Positions 23,426 through 35,700 of a stretch of DNA of 64,000 bases are shown one piece after another. The stretch is from Torymus aiolomorphi (Eukaryota; Arthropoda; Insecta; Hymenoptera; Torymidae), in assembly GCA_036365515.1 (NCBI GenBank), contig CM070875.1, positions 92,690,128 through 92,754,127 of the forward strand. Reading direction: 5' to 3'. The position numbers and the translations under genes are program-made. Under the pieces are notes generated by a model, which did no database searches, was not told the DNA's origin, and saw nothing but the letters and a program-made list of their open reading frames with translations. Every line of letters begins with the position of its first letter. Within the stretch, counting starts at the first letter, position 1.

Positions 23426-24845
23426 AGCAAGTACGCATAAGTTACATAATAAAATTTTTCATACCTAAAATTACATTTTACATTCATGTTGTGATAATGA
23501 GCTCGAGAGCTAGCAAAGTGCCCTAGCTTCAAGGATTGAGTACTTTTTTATCACACAAGAGCGTAAAATCTTATGCCCGTTGTACGAATATTATTTTTCG
23601 TCGTCGTGGGCACAATGAGTGTCCATAAAATCTTTTTCTTGCAAATATACTGTGATCCCGTTACGAAATTCTGGTACACAAAGTTACCATCAAATCCTAT
23701 ATAAAAAAATTACAAAGTTACCAAAACATCTCTATTTTTCATTATTCTTTTTGAATTTTAAACTTTCTATAGTATAATCTTAGATATCTTGGGAGGACAA
23801 GAGTAAAGTCTACTTTACTTCCCTTGTCCTGCTGCTCTAGCAGGGGTGGTCCTCCGTTCTCCCATACATACTTGGCGGGCCCAGGCCGAATCAAGCCTTA
23901 CTTTTAATACCTAAAATATTTTTTTCACACTTCGTGCGCGAATTTCGGTTTCGCGTACGCTTGAACACAAAAGCATGAGCTAATTGAGCTTATCAGATGT
24001 CCTGTAAAAAAATAGTGTTGGATACGCGAGTGAGAAAGTGATTTTATCCTCGTGTGGCCTTTTCACTCTCGCTCGGGCGCAAACGTCCATACGTCGATAA
24101 AATAACTTTTTCGCACTTGTATCGACAATAACTATTCATATAAATTTATAGTCCACTTTCATATAAACATTATAGTCTATTGAAAAGAGTTTACACTTTA
24201 TTAACCATTTACCAAGTCACCTATTTCGTATTCTTTTGCACTGTATTTAAAAACAGTGTTAAATTTTGCGATCTCCATTTTATAATATGTAGTACAATTT
24301 ATTTATACATTTAACCTGATCTTTACGCATATAAATATTTAGATAAAATGAATAGCCATACACACCTTGAACTGCATAATTAACCGTCGGGCCCGCCAAG
24401 TATGTATGGGAGAACGGAGGACCACCCCTGCTAGAGCAGCAGGACAAGGGAAGTAAAGTAGACTTTACTCTTGTCCTCCCAAGATGTGTAAGATTATACT
24501 ATAGAAAGTTCAAAATTCAAAAAGAATAATGAAAAATAGAGATGTGTTAGTAACTATGTAATTTTTGTATATAGGATTTGATGGTAACTTTATGTACCAG
24601 CATTTCGTAACGGGACCACAGTATGTTTGCAAGAAAAAAATTTTATGGACACTCATTGTGCCCACGACGACGAAAAATAATATTCGTACAACGGGCAACG
24701 GATTTTACGCTCTTGTATGATAAAAAAGTACTCAATCCTTGAAGCTAGCGCACTTTGCTAGCCCTCGAGCTCATTATCGCAACATGAATGTAAAATGTAA
24801 TTTTAGGTATGAAAAATTTTATTATGTAACTTACGCGTACTTGAC
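23426..24845. mobile_element. Foldback element with ~460-bp arms
   Basis: 23430-23890 and 24390-24840 are inverted copies (shared: cttgggaggacaagagtaaag, gctctagcaggggtgg, catacatacttggcggg, cacaatgagtgtccataaaat). The central ~500 bp include CG-richer sequence around 23930-24080. A related rearranged copy lies at about 52660-53830. Confidence 0.8.
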
Positions 24846-26090
24846 TACTTATAAATTGATTTCAGTACTTTCTTGTGTTTAATTTGTGTGGAAGGATAAA
24901 CAAATTTTAATACATTATTCTGACAGCAGTAGCACATTTGTTTCGAAGAGTTGTTCGCGTTACTTGACTATTGATAATTGATTTCACAAATTTTGATTGT
25001 TTAATTTGCACTGATTATTATTCTACAGATTATACAGAAAACACTTATACTTGCCTTATTTTATACTTTCGTAGAAAGTTTTATAACAATACTATTTGTT
25101 TCCCTGATTGTTTAAAAAAAATATTTAGGTTCTCATTATAGTTTGTGGTACAGAGTGTGGCAGATGTTGAGGGAGTACTGAGAAGGAGGGTGAGAGCGAA
25201 CAAGAGAGGGGGGATGAAGGATAGACAATAAGTACATTGTATGCAATATTGCCTAAGTTTTTACTTTTATGAAAAATTCTTTTAGAGAGTTCTTTATTCA
25301 ACCATCATTTGACTATTGCTGCTACTGCTCTTGTAGGACATTGATTTCTGCAGCATCCGAAAGTGGAGCATTTGACTTATCGACTGTGGAGGTGGTCTGA
25401 ACTTAACCACTCTCACTAGTCTTCGGTGCAGACACTGTTGATCCTCTTGAACTCCTGTTGACTTGCAGTTTCACAGAAAATTAAAGTTACAAAATTTGTA
25501 ATATGTATTGTACAGCCATAATCAATCTACACTCTCAATTCCCAGTTCTAGAATAGACTAATTGGGTGAATTTTTTTCATTCAACAGCCAATTTGTACCG
25601 TCACCACAGTTCCAATTATTTTTTTTTTCAAGTCAGCTAATTTAAATGGTTTTCTTGATCTTCCTATGTCGAGTTGCAGAGAGCTATACGTATCTTTGTT
25701 CAGTCTTCTATAATCGCTCTTCTTGTTACATGCAAATATATTGTACAATTTATAGAAATATGTAATCTAGGCTGCTGACACGCAAAAGTAAATTCACAGT
25801 CATGGTACTCATCCACAAACACAGATGTTGTCACTGATCCTATTAGAACAGTACATTGCACAAGGCAAGCCATATAAAGTTTATTTTGCATCCCCTGGCT
25901 TGCTCCGTCTCAACGATCAGCTTTGCTTCTCCTCCTTGCGCTTCTCAATGGTGTTATTGCGCTCTCTGTCTCTCTTGTTTATGCGCTCCGTCAAATCTTT
26001 ACCTGCTTCCATCAGCATCTGCCAGACTCCTATAGGTAACCGAACCACAAATACAAAGCTAAAGCAAAATAACCTCAACCAAAACTTATT
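24846..26090. other. Unassigned stretch with minus-strand coding-like fragments
   Basis: 24900-25090 matches 52780-53270 in inverse and belongs to the neighbouring repeat family. On the minus strand, a frame running 26198-25917 starts within the adjacent element, then reads RLFCFSFVFVVRLPIGVWQMLMEAGKDLTERINKRDRERN, one hydrophobic segment followed by a charged tail. A second frame (25891-25700) and a Ser/Thr-rich stretch near 25400 follow. They may be remains of a host gene, but I do not recognise it and stops interrupt it. Confidence 0.25.
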
Positions 26091-27008
26091 AAGGCTCCCT
26101 GCACAAGAGAGATTGCACGCGACGGACGCGAATGCGCGCGTAGGAGCACGTGCGTTCACGAGCAGTAAGAAGTTGGCGCCCCATATAAAAACCATCAAAT
26201 ATTATTATATGATTCGATTGCGCGTAAAAAATGATTAATAAAAATGCAAAGTAGACGTTTGCGCGTCTTTTCGTTTTTTAGATAATAAAAGAAAACGTTC
26301 GGGTGCTAGAAAAATTAAAAGTTTTAATTTTATCATAGAAAAATTGATAATGAGGTAATTGTTTCAATGGTAATCGATAGTTTTCAACACGCGCAAACAG
26401 CACCCGTAATTAGTTTTGCAATAGACCTAATATTTATATAATTATCAAATCGGTACTTTTAAAGAGATACAGTCTCTTTCATGAGAGTCTAGACAAGATG
26501 ACTAAAGAAATAATATCCCTCTTTGCGTGGACAGTATTAAAGAGTCGGTAACCAGAGGAACATTATTTCTTTAGTCAAGGACCGCAGTGTCTAACTCTCG
26601 ATTTCCGCGCATGCGCATGATCAAATACGTGAGTACCAGTCAGTGCGTGACTGAGAAATTGAAACTTCTTTATTGCACAAATATCTGGCCTGTGATAAAA
26701 CTAATTACGGGTGCTGTTTGCGCGTGTTGAAAACTATTAATTACCATTGAAACAATTGCCGCATTATCAATTTTTCTGTGATAAAATTAAAACTTATAAT
26801 TTTTAAACTTAAAGCACCGAACGTTTTTTTTATTATCAAAAAAACGAAAACACGCGCAAACGTCTACTTTGCATTTTTATTAATCATTTTTTACGCGCAA
26901 TCGAATCATATAATAATATTTGATGATTTCTTGTATGGGGTGCCAACTTTTAGGAGCTGCATTCGCGTCCGTCGCGTGCAATCGCTCTTATGTCATGCCG
27001 GGAGCCTG
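26091..27008. mobile_element. Foldback element with ~340-bp arms
   Basis: Arms 26091-26440 and 26690-27008 mirror each other. Outer ends are AGGCTCCC / GGGAGCCT. Shared blocks are gattgcacgcgacggacgcgaatgc, caaatattattatatgattcgattgcgcgt and acgcgcaaacagcacccgtaatta. The ~250-bp loop holds its own inverted pair (actaaagaaataat and its inverse). Confidence 0.8.
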
Positions 27009-27144
27009 AGTAGCAGAAGAAGCCGTGAACATGAATTCAGCGTTCCGAGTTGCCGCGAGTGTCGCGCGGCTTGTCTAGCTGGCGTTGATTGGCCAATACT
27101 TAAACATTAGCCAATCAGCGACATTAGTTCTATAAGTAATCCAC

Positions 27145-27250
27145 GCGTAGCAGCACACAGCACGGCGAAGCACAGCACAGCACGGTAAAGCGCAGCACAG
27201 CACGGCAAGGGCAAGGCAAGGCACAGCACGACACAGCACGACACAGCTCT
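27145..27250. repeat. CAGCACGG-type microsatellite
   Basis: Imperfect repeats of cagcacggcaag/cacagcacgacacagc. The surrounding 27009-27480 shows only short frames. Confidence 0.7.
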
Positions 27251-27482
27251 TATGTACATTATCCCTCAACTGCTCGCTTGCTATGATTACTATACCATCT
27301 CTCGACCGCTCATACCACGCTGTTGCCACCTCGCACTTCATAACAATCGCGCTCGAGCATGACCTGGCGACGTTGCACAGGCGCGAGAGCGACGCTTGGC
27401 TGCGCTGCGTTGTACGCCGCGTCGTCGGATGCGAGTATTATGGTTTAAAAAATTACCGTACTTGCAGGGCAATATGATTTTA

Positions 27483-28587
27483 GTGTATGGTTAGTGCACG
27501 TCAACGAACCAGGGTTGCCAGATGTGGCGATTTCTTGCCAAATTGGCGATTTTCTCCTATCAATAGCGACTGGATTTTATGGTTTGGCAACTGGCGATTT
27601 TTTGGCGATTTTAAAAAACGCGACAAAGTTTTATGTAAATGGCGAGGGATATGAGGTCCACGCAGATAAGGGAGTCATGTGGAAATGAAAATATAAGCAG
27701 AATGATTATTTAAATAATTTTTAAATCCAAGTAGCCGGGGGATAAGAGGTCCACGCATATAAGGGAGTCGTGTAGAGATGAAAAAAAGGAAAACGATTAT
27801 TTAAATAATTTTTAAACCCAAGTAGCCGGAGAACGCAAGGTCCACGCATATTAGGGAATTACGTAGACGTGCAACAATAAGCAAGACAATTATTTAAACA
27901 ATTTTTAAACCCATGACTCCCTTATATTCGTGGCCCTCACATCCCCCTCCTACTTGGGTTTAAAAATTATTTAGATAATCGTTTTGCTTATTTTTTCATA
28001 TCTTCATGACTCCCTTATATTCGTGGACCTCATATCCCCCGCCTACTTGAGTTTAGAAATTGTTTAAATAATTATCTTGCTTATTGTTGCATGTCTACGT
28101 AATTCCCTAATATGCGTAGACCTCGCGTCCCCCGACTACTTGGGCTTAAAAATTATTTACCTAATCGTGTTGCGTGTCTATGTAATTCCCTTATATTCGT
28201 GAACCCCGCATCCCCCGCCTACTTGGATTTACAAATTATTTAAATAATTATTTTGTTTACTGTTGCATGTCTAAGTGACTCCCTCATATGCGTGGACCGT
28301 GTGTCCCCTGTCAACTTCGGTTTAAAAATTATTTAAAAAATCGTGTTGCATGATTTAGTACTGGGTTTCTAGGTGTGGAATTCTATTTAAAAATAATAAC
28401 AAATTCATCATTTTTTTAAGATAGGAAAGTTGGCGGTTTTTGGCGATTTCTGTCTCAATAGATGGCGATACAAGTTGGAGACGATCTGGCAACCCTGCAA
28501 CGAACAAAAAAGACAAAATTTGAGCTTTTTGACAACATTTCGAGAGATCTATCTTTTTTGTTCGTTGACGTCCACTAACCATACACC
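27483..28587. mobile_element. Foldback element containing head-to-head ~105-bp tandem units
   Basis: The ends atggttagtgcacgtcaacgaac and its inverse near 28563-28585 define the element, followed inside by ccagggttgccag / ctggcaaccctg. Within, a unit with ggtccacgcatataagggagt..., gattatttaaataatttttaaacccaagtagccgg occurs about three times forward (27650-27912), then about five times in reverse (27912-28345). The switch in orientation at about 27912 is the axis of symmetry. Confidence 0.8.
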
Positions 28588-28599
28588 AAATTATACAAA

Positions 28600-29235
28600 A
28601 TAGCGAACACTTATTAATTAATAATATGATTTTAATTCTAGGTTCTCTCTAGGTAGCTTCAGCGGTCTAGTAGACCTAACGCTATGGAAATTTTTTACAA
28701 TGACTTGTTTAGACATTCCAATCTAAATATTTATATAGCAGGAAAAATGGTTCTTAACATAACTAAAAAAAATTTGGTTTGCAAATTTCCAATGTTGCAA
28801 AAGTAGATTTTGTCGACTAAAAATAAATTCAATAAGAAATACTCATCTTTTTTTGTTTTTCATTGAATTTTAATTTGGCAGATCTCATTTTATTTCTCGT
28901 TCAATTTTAGGGGGAGGTACCGATATAAAAATTGGAAAGTTTTCAGGCCTATGTCTGACAATGATCTTGTGAAAATCAAATACCTTGGTTTGAATCAGCC
29001 AATTTATTGGAATGAAAGTAGTTTTTTTCTTAATAGACTTAAATAATACGGTTTTCATCTCACTTTCTGAATAATGCAATAAAACTTTAATCATTTGTTG
29101 TAAACGGTAGAAAGATTGTTTTGAATTTATTGTTTTATAAATGAAAATATATGGCATGGATCGTCGATGAAATACAAAAGAACTACTCGGTGCAAACCTA
29201 GATTTGTTTTATTAAAAGTAAAATATTTATACACG
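28600..29235. other. No gene recognised
   Basis: AT-rich sequence downstream of the RpL23 fragment. The minus frame at 28885-29157 has no family resemblance. Confidence 0.3.
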
Positions 29236-29240
29236 GTACC

Positions 29241-29774
29241 TTAAGCGATACTACTGCCGTTAGATGTAATTCTCGGCCACAGATCAGCACACTCTTTTGC
29301 AACTGGACCAGTAAAGGCTGATCCTTTCATTTCACCCTTATTGTTAACAATTACACCAGCATTGTCAAAGTATATAAAGACCCCGTTCTTCCTGCATAAC
29401 TAGAAAGAAAATAAAATTTTTTATTAAAACTTTGAATATTTTCATACAAAAGTAGTATTTTTTTTAAACAAAGAAGTAAAATGCGATTTTGCCACTCGAG
29501 TTGTGATTGCACCATTATAGAATGATCTAAAATTTTACGCCTGAGTTGCAAACAGTATTTAGTAGGGCTAAAATGCGAATTTTAGGGATGTAAAATACGC
29601 ATTTTGTTTTCTACTAGAAAACATTTTTAATCTATTAAAACTTACCCTTTTTCCTCAGTTCAGGCTTTCCTTTTTTGACTGTGGCAACAATCATGTCACC
29701 TGATCCGGCAGCTGGAAGCCGGTTCAGGCGACCCTTAATACCCTGAACAGCAATGACATACAGGTTCTTGGCAC
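29241..29774 (-). pseudogene. RpL23: Ribosomal protein L23 (uL14) pseudogene, two exons
   Basis: The first exon (29774-29646) encodes [43 protein letters not shown], preceded by a tttttacag acceptor and followed by a gtaag donor. The second exon (29399-29241), after a ttctag acceptor, ends [21 protein letters not shown] and [18 protein letters not shown] to the stop. About 40 bases are missing just after the start of exon 2, removing the PAVVIRQRK-like block and breaking the frame, and one Glu of FEDN is lost. The N-terminal ~30 residues are absent. An intron is kept, so this is an unprocessed copy. A working uL14 sits in the large ribosomal subunit. Confidence 0.85.
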
Positions 29775-29832
29775 CTGTAAAAATTAAATACAATTAGACT
29801 TTTATTAATCTCCTTATTAATTTAATATTTAC

Positions 29833-31282
29833 ATTTTGTTTAACAAGTTCGTTTAGACACTTGAAGTTGTATGCGTACACTGGTAAACCACAACCAAACA
29901 TATCTATAACTTTCATTGGTAAATCTAATCCGCTGTTGACTTATGAAGACATACACCTAAGTCAGCACTTGCTAATATTTTTGGATAATCTTTATTTTTT
30001 AACCATGGTGTAATTACTTTGACATACTTCCATTTTTTGTTGTCTATTATAGCCTTATAAAATTCTTTCAATAGACCTTTACCAGTTATAACACATATTA
30101 AGTTTGGTAACTTTGAATTCTCATTTCAATTAGATTGACTTTCACAATCTTGAATACTATCTTATATTAAAAGGGAGATGGGTATGAGGAGGCAGCCATA
30201 TGCTTTTACGGAGCAGCCATATTGCTGAGCAAAAAATATTATTGGTTGAAACATATAGAGTCAACTTCAGAGAGTTCGCTGAGTGGTCAAAGTACGGACA
30301 TCTGGCGCGCGTAGCGTTCCCTAAATTCCTAGTCTAATAAAATAGAAAAATCTTCATCTTCAGTCCAGCTAGTACTTGACGCAATTAAACCTGGTCTATT
30401 ATGAAGCAATTCTATTTCTCCATTCATCTTTTGATTTGTAAATACAGTAGCATGTTTTGAATAACTTTCAAAAGAATTATATGCTTTACTCACTTGTAAG
30501 AATAATTCATGTGTTTCCTTTATAGAAATTGGATGGAATTCTTCTGAAGGTCGATATAGCACCTTAGCTTGAATATTCCAGTTTTTATGTAGATATGTTT
30601 GCATTACTTTAGTAACACAAAAATTGTGTTTTGCCTTAGCTCCAAAATATGATTCAATAGAAGTTGTTAATTTCACAAGAAAATGGTTATTCCCTAAAGT
30701 TAGAGGTAAAATGGTATGTGCATAATTATGCCAATCAATACAATATTCAACTTTGATGGCATAACAATAAAACCAACATATTGGAATAGATGGTATCGCA
30801 GGAGGATTTTGCAACAATAAAAAATCTTGAGTTGCACTTAAAGAATAATATAGGAGGTTAATAGACTGCCATATTACTTTAATTACATTTGAAATTATTC
30901 TATTTAGTCGATTTTGTAAATTGGAAACATTTCAAAGATAATAAATTTTAACATTTGGATGTTCCTCAAGCTGTTTAAGAGGCGGTGAATCTTGGTAACC
31001 TATCAACTCAAGACCATATCCTTCTTTTGCAAAGGATAATACGTGATACTGCATACGTGGGCTTCTTCCAACATCGCCTAGTACAACAATGCAGATACTT
31101 TCTGCTTTCTCATGTCTTTTGAATAGCTTCAATAATAATCCAAAATTGAACGAAAGGCCTAAAGAGTGCACCAAAAACTCCAAGGCATTTTTTTCGTTTT
31201 TCTTTGTACTTTGTGCATCTCCATTTGCTTCATCTTTGCTTAATTGCTGCTTTGTGCCCTTCTTCATTTCTACAAAAATCAA
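29833..31282 (-). pseudogene. ALG1: ALG1 (dolichol-pathway beta-1,4-mannosyltransferase) pseudogene
   Basis: The frame starting at 31282 carries VVLGDVGRSPRMQYHVLSFAKEGYGLELIGYQ, the conserved ALG1 N-terminus. After a TGA stop (about 30932) the same protein goes on with FLLLQNPPAIPSIPICWF, IDWHNYAHT, CVTKVMQTYL and ASSTSWTEDEDFSILLD. About 165 bp of foreign DNA (30165-30335) follows, then LPNLICVITGKG and TPWLKNKDYPKILASADLGVCLH. A single-base loss near 29934 shifts the frame before [28 protein letters not shown] and a gtaaat donor. The true enzyme adds the first mannose to GlcNAc2-PP-dolichol at the ER. This copy cannot make a full product. Confidence 0.85.
30165..30335. mobile_element. Short insertion inside the ALG1 copy
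   Basis: The insertion separates ...FSILLD from the continuing ALG1 sequence, with tag-type trinucleotides at both junctions. It has no clear inverted ends. It may be a small SINE or MITE. Confidence 0.4.
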
Positions 31283-31429
31283 TTTTTTATTACCAATATA
31301 ACAAGTTCATTATTTTTAGCAAGTAAAACAATATAAAATTAATTTGAGTTTGTTAAAAAATGTTAATACCTATTATATTCTTTTTCATTCGTGGCGGAAT
31401 ACCCAAAGAATATTACTTATTTTTACATT

Positions 31430-31840
31430 TTAATTCCCTGATTTCTTTTTGAACTTGAGTTCAATACTTGCTTCAATTTGTCATCTTAGATGTTCTACAA
31501 TTCCTCTTCGACATTGCACCAGGTAGATGATTACTTATAATTGAGATCCTGGAGTAGTCTATTTGTATGACAAGGTCTACGGCACCTGCAGAAGTTAGTA
31601 CTACTATCATGCACTTGCAGGGAGGCAGAAGTAAGCAAAAGCATTATCCTCTTTGCTACACAAACAGCTTCAAGTAACACTTATAATCAGCAAGCACTGG
31701 TTCTTCAGAGCATTGCACTTCAATTTGTCATCATCTTCCTGGATGCTCTACAATTCCTCTTCCCCGACATTGCACCAGGTAGAGGTTAACTTATTAATTG
31801 AGATCCAGGAATAGTCTATTTGTATGGCAAGGTGCTGCAG
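31430..31840. repeat. Direct duplication, ~280-bp spacing
   Basis: ttcaatttgtcatct...tctacaattcctcttc.gacattgcaccaggtaga and gagatcc.ggagtagtctatttgtatg.caaggt occur at about 31470-31590 and again at about 31728-31835. No coding content is supported. Confidence 0.6.
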
Positions 31841-32053
31841 CTTCTGTGATCGCAAACTATACCCCTGCAACAGCAGAAATGCAATCAGCAGATCAATAGG
31901 TTACCTGTTACTAGCACAACTACAATTAGAAGGTATAGGCAGAAAAACAGGTGCACCCGAAACATTGATAAAGCTTCAGGTATATGAAAAAATCTACTTA
32001 ATACTTTTAACTGTAGGCAAAGATTTTTTTTTTGAATAATTTATTACTATTAT

Positions 32054-32352
32054 GAGCTTGTCTTGCGAACCACAGAAACCAGTCTAGGAAGAAAATCTTC
32101 AATGTAAACAAAATAGTAAGTCCTGTAATTCATATTAACGTGTAACACAGGGCGCAGCCTGGGAATGTACAAAACTGACTAAAAAGGTCCACTTTTGAAA
32201 ACTTTTCAAAAGTAGACTTTTTTTAGACAGTTTTGTACATCTCTAGGCTGCGCCCCATATTACACATTAATATGAATTACAGGACTTATTATTTTGTTTA
32301 CATTGGAGACATTCCTCCCAGACTGGTTTCTGTACTTCGCAAGACAAGCTTA
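32054..32352. mobile_element. Near-perfect 300-bp palindrome
   Basis: Arms of about 150 bp meet at 32203 with almost no loop (ttttgaaaac|ttttcaaaa). Outer ends are gagcttgtcttgcgaa / ttcgcaagacaagctt. A few mismatches show moderate age. It is most likely a hairpin MITE. Confidence 0.8.
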
Positions 32353-32359
32353 TAGCAGC

Positions 32360-33370
32360 AATGGATTACTCGAAAAAAAATTCGCATCTATCGTTAAAAG
32401 TATCAAGTGGATTTTCCCATATCCCATTCGAAAAGAGAATTATTAATTTAAGGTTTGAAAATTTAAATACTAGAACTAGTACTACTGTACTAGAAAATAC
32501 ACAAGCTATATCTGTTGTGCAAGAACTCGGATAAAAATTTCTTTCCTACAAAGCCAACCATCTCATGAAAAAATTAAAAATTCGTATTAACACACTGAGA
32601 ATAGCTGGTATAGTACTAAGCTTGCTCATCATTTTAACGCCTTCAGACTTCTTTCTTTTTTGTGAGTTGGTTGGATTTGTAGAAAAGAAGTTTATATTCA
32701 GGTTCTTACATAAGAAATTCTTGCTTGTGTAGCTTGCATTTAGCTTCAATTTAAAAATTTAGCCCACAAATTAAATACTCACCATGATAATTTAACATCG
32801 TTAAATATTTAATTAAATATTATCTGCTGGTCTGAACAGTGCTGATATCAAACTTGGGCATCTCAAGTGATGTTCTCTGCCTTTGCTTCGACTTTTGCAT
32901 GTCTGAAGACTCTTTTAACAATGATGCAGGAGTGGACGTCTTTATACGTTAGATATCTTACGTCTGCTGCTCCGAGAAAGTTGCTTGTGGTGATACGGCC
33001 GCTGGCGGCCGTCGTAGAGTAAGAGTACTTATAGTCCTGCAGCTTTCTTTCGTTCCATTCACTGACATTCCTTTTTCTCGCGATAGATCAACATCTACGC
33101 GGAATCGGTGGCCGGGTCTTTCTCGCGCAGAAAGAATATAGTGCGAGCAGCGGGGCTAACGCTGATCGTACCGCAGCCCCCGTAGGCTATCAAGCCTACA
33201 CCGCTCAGCGCTTATCAAGAAAGATTGGTACGACTTACTCTGCACCATGCACAACCATTTTACGTTAGTGGTATACAAGTGATGAGTAGTTTTGACAATC
33301 TCACAACTTATTGTCGAAAGTTTATTTATGGAAAAAAATAAAATAATACTTTTTGTAGATTTTCAAAAAA
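32360..33370. other. No gene recognised; one GC-richer patch
   Basis: 33000-33240 is GC-richer (ggccgctggcggccg, ctcgcgcagaaag) amid AT-rich DNA. It could be a promoter or a repeat. A minus frame at 32546-32749 is not supported. Confidence 0.25.
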
Positions 33371-33376
33371 AGAAGT

Positions 33377-33572
33377 CTTTCAGGCGCTCGCAAATGCTAC
33401 GGCGAGCGTATGTGTAAAATTTCAGACATATACGATGTATATTCGAGCTTATATCCACTTTTTAGATAAAAAATATGACTAGAAAGTTAATAACTCGGTC
33501 GCAGTTATCATTTCAGTTCTGAAACTTTGACACAATCATCATCAAAGAATTTTCGAGCGCCTGAAAGAGCGT
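33377..33572. mobile_element. Short TIR element (MITE-like)
   Basis: tctttcaggcgctcgcaaa at 33378 is mirrored by ttttcgagcgcctgaaaga near 33550-33570. The interior is AT-rich. From 33573 to 34800 nothing further is recognised apart from short palindromes (ttaccgatatatcggtaa at about 33624). Confidence 0.5.
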
Positions 33573-34844
33573 TTTTGTCAAAAAAATTATTATTAATATA
33601 ATTATTATTTAATATATAGTATGTTACCGATATATCGGTAACGTAGGGATTTTCACTTGAGCATCACGTGGCCTTAAATATGCGAAGTCTATGTATATTT
33701 TGGTATTATCCTTATACTTACTCAAGTATTTTTCTTAAAATTATTTTGCACAGTATAATTATACCAATTGGTATTTAAATAATGTTATTTATTTTATCAT
33801 TTCCTTACATATACTTTTCATAATCTGTGTTAATTAAATTATCGATAAATTTACTTTAGCGCTTATCGATGCGTTACGTTAACCGTACTATCGTAAGCGC
33901 TAAGATTATGGAATCAGGCAGGCCCCAGATGCTCTTGAGATTTCTTTTCGCGTAGTATGCTCTCTCCATTTTGGCGAACCACTCACGGGCGTATTCGCCC
34001 GATAAGCCTTCGGGTCCACATTTTCAGTTCTGCGCCCTTATATTCTCAAAATAAAATAATAATACTAATACTAATAATAATTATCGTTTTTATTCTCGCA
34101 GATTTTTTCTTTAATTTAACGATTGGGCATTCATATTTAACTTATTTTTAAATAAAATACCATGAAAAAACAAATTTTTTTTTTGCAAGAATATACTCTG
34201 GGCACTAAAGGGTTAAAAATGTCAGTCCGCCTTAATTTATTCTATCTTGTGATATATGTATACCATTTAGTTGTTATTAGTAATTTTCATTTTATTTTGA
34301 ATTCCGTGACTCAATCTTGTCGATACAATTTTACTCATTATTGTAATTAGACTCTTCTTACTGGAAGTTTTCGTCAATTAAAATAACAGAAATGATGTTA
34401 CTCAATCTATTCTACACAAACCATTCGACAGCATAACTGTTAGAGTACAAAACCAACCCCTTTTTGAAGTTTCTGTTGTCAGAATAAAGTTTTTATATTA
34501 ATGTTTTAAAATTAAATAGAATGTTATAGTTCATGCTTCATTACATCTGAATCAGTACCGATTTATATTTTTAGCTATACACATGGGTTAATAGGGCAAA
34601 CGAAAGCAACTAAGCAACCAAAATACAACGTCTTTTTACCAGAAACAACCGTAATGGTGTAGTAAGGCACGAGGCCTCACAATCTTCCTTCCTCTCAAAA
34701 AAAATGTTTATTGTCTTAGCACTTTTTGCAGAGATGCCAAATACTTTTAGGATTGCCGATAACATGACTACTGCCATAAATCAATTTTTAATTAAGCCTA
34801 AACAAGATTATACAAAAATGTAAAAAAAAATTAATTTCTTACAG

Positions 34845-34991
34845 GAGAGGATAGCAGACTTAGCGCTTCCACAAATTAAAACCTTTCCAGTACAGATAAG
34901 CGGTGGATACAATGCTCAAGTAAGGTTGTACCTACCTCCTGGGCTGCGAGAAGATGAGATTACACGATATCCCCTTGTTGTTCAAGTGTAC
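34845..34991 (+). CDS. Exon of a dipeptidyl-peptidase-IV-like protein
   Basis: A ttctttacag-type acceptor at 34844 precedes 49 open codons: ERIADLALPQIKTFPVQISG and GYNAQVRLYLPPGLREDEITRYPLVVQVY, followed by gtatat. This is the segment just before the YxGPG stretch of the alpha/beta-hydrolase domain in insect DPP4 family members (S9B). Exon phase is 0 on both sides. No neighbouring exon was found in the window, so either introns are very long or the exon is an isolated remnant. The frame is intact, unlike the nearby ALG1 and RpL23 copies. S9B enzymes remove N-terminal X-Pro dipeptides and are usually type II membrane or secreted proteins. Confidence 0.6.
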
Positions 34992-35494
34992 GTATATACA
35001 TTGCAAATACACAGCATACTGATTTACAGATATACATGTCATTTTTAAGTACATTAAAAAATATTCAACCCGCATTCGGAAAACTACACAATTGTAAGAG
35101 GAGATACATTTACATACTGCCCCAAATTTTTTACAGTTATTTTAAGGGGGCAAGTATTATTTAAATGCTGATAAAATTAAATTTGTTTTAATTAGTCCAG
35201 TATTTTTTTATGTATGCCATAATTTTTTGTATGCCATAATATACCAATATTACCTATTAAAAATCGCCATTCTAACCCTGAAGATTCCTTTATCATGATT
35301 TGCAAATTTTTAAGTGCTTGACCAAATGAGTTTTAATTTCTTAAAGATCTTCGGTAGTTACTGCAGCGTTATCGGCAGTGAAAACAAAACCTTGACCCCC
35401 GTAACAGTTCATCTTGAGACGTCACCCATAGTGCTAAATCAGCATAATTCAGCGCATGTGTGGCGATAGAGAGCAAAGCTAGCCTTCTGTGTGT

Positions 35495-35610
35495 ATGAGT
35501 GTGTGTGTGTGTGTGTGCTAGTGCGCGTGTGCGTGTGCGTGTGCGTGTGCGTGAGCGCGTGCGCGTGTATGTGTGTATATATATGTATATATATATATAT
35601 AAGTATGTGG
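35495..35610. repeat. (GT)n / (GTGCGT)n / (TA)n microsatellite
   Basis: A run of tgtgtg followed by gtgcgtgtgcgt and tatata. Confidence 0.9.
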
Positions 35611-35644
35611 GTGAACCGTTTTGGCGAGCTATAGTTTTTTCAGC

Positions 35645-35700
35645 CAGTATAAAACAGTATAAAACAGTATAAAACAGTATAAAACAGTATAAAACAGTAT
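35645..35700. repeat. Six tandem cagtataaaa units
   Basis: The 10-bp unit repeats without change until the last copy. It is followed by a short palindrome with ttacaatcaggg / ccctgattgtaa ends (35704-35750) and an (AT)n run (35790-35818). Confidence 0.9.

Noticed and set aside
25825..26238. A 137-codon plus-strand gene
   Set aside because: It crosses the border of the foldback element at 26091 and opposes a more protein-like minus frame.
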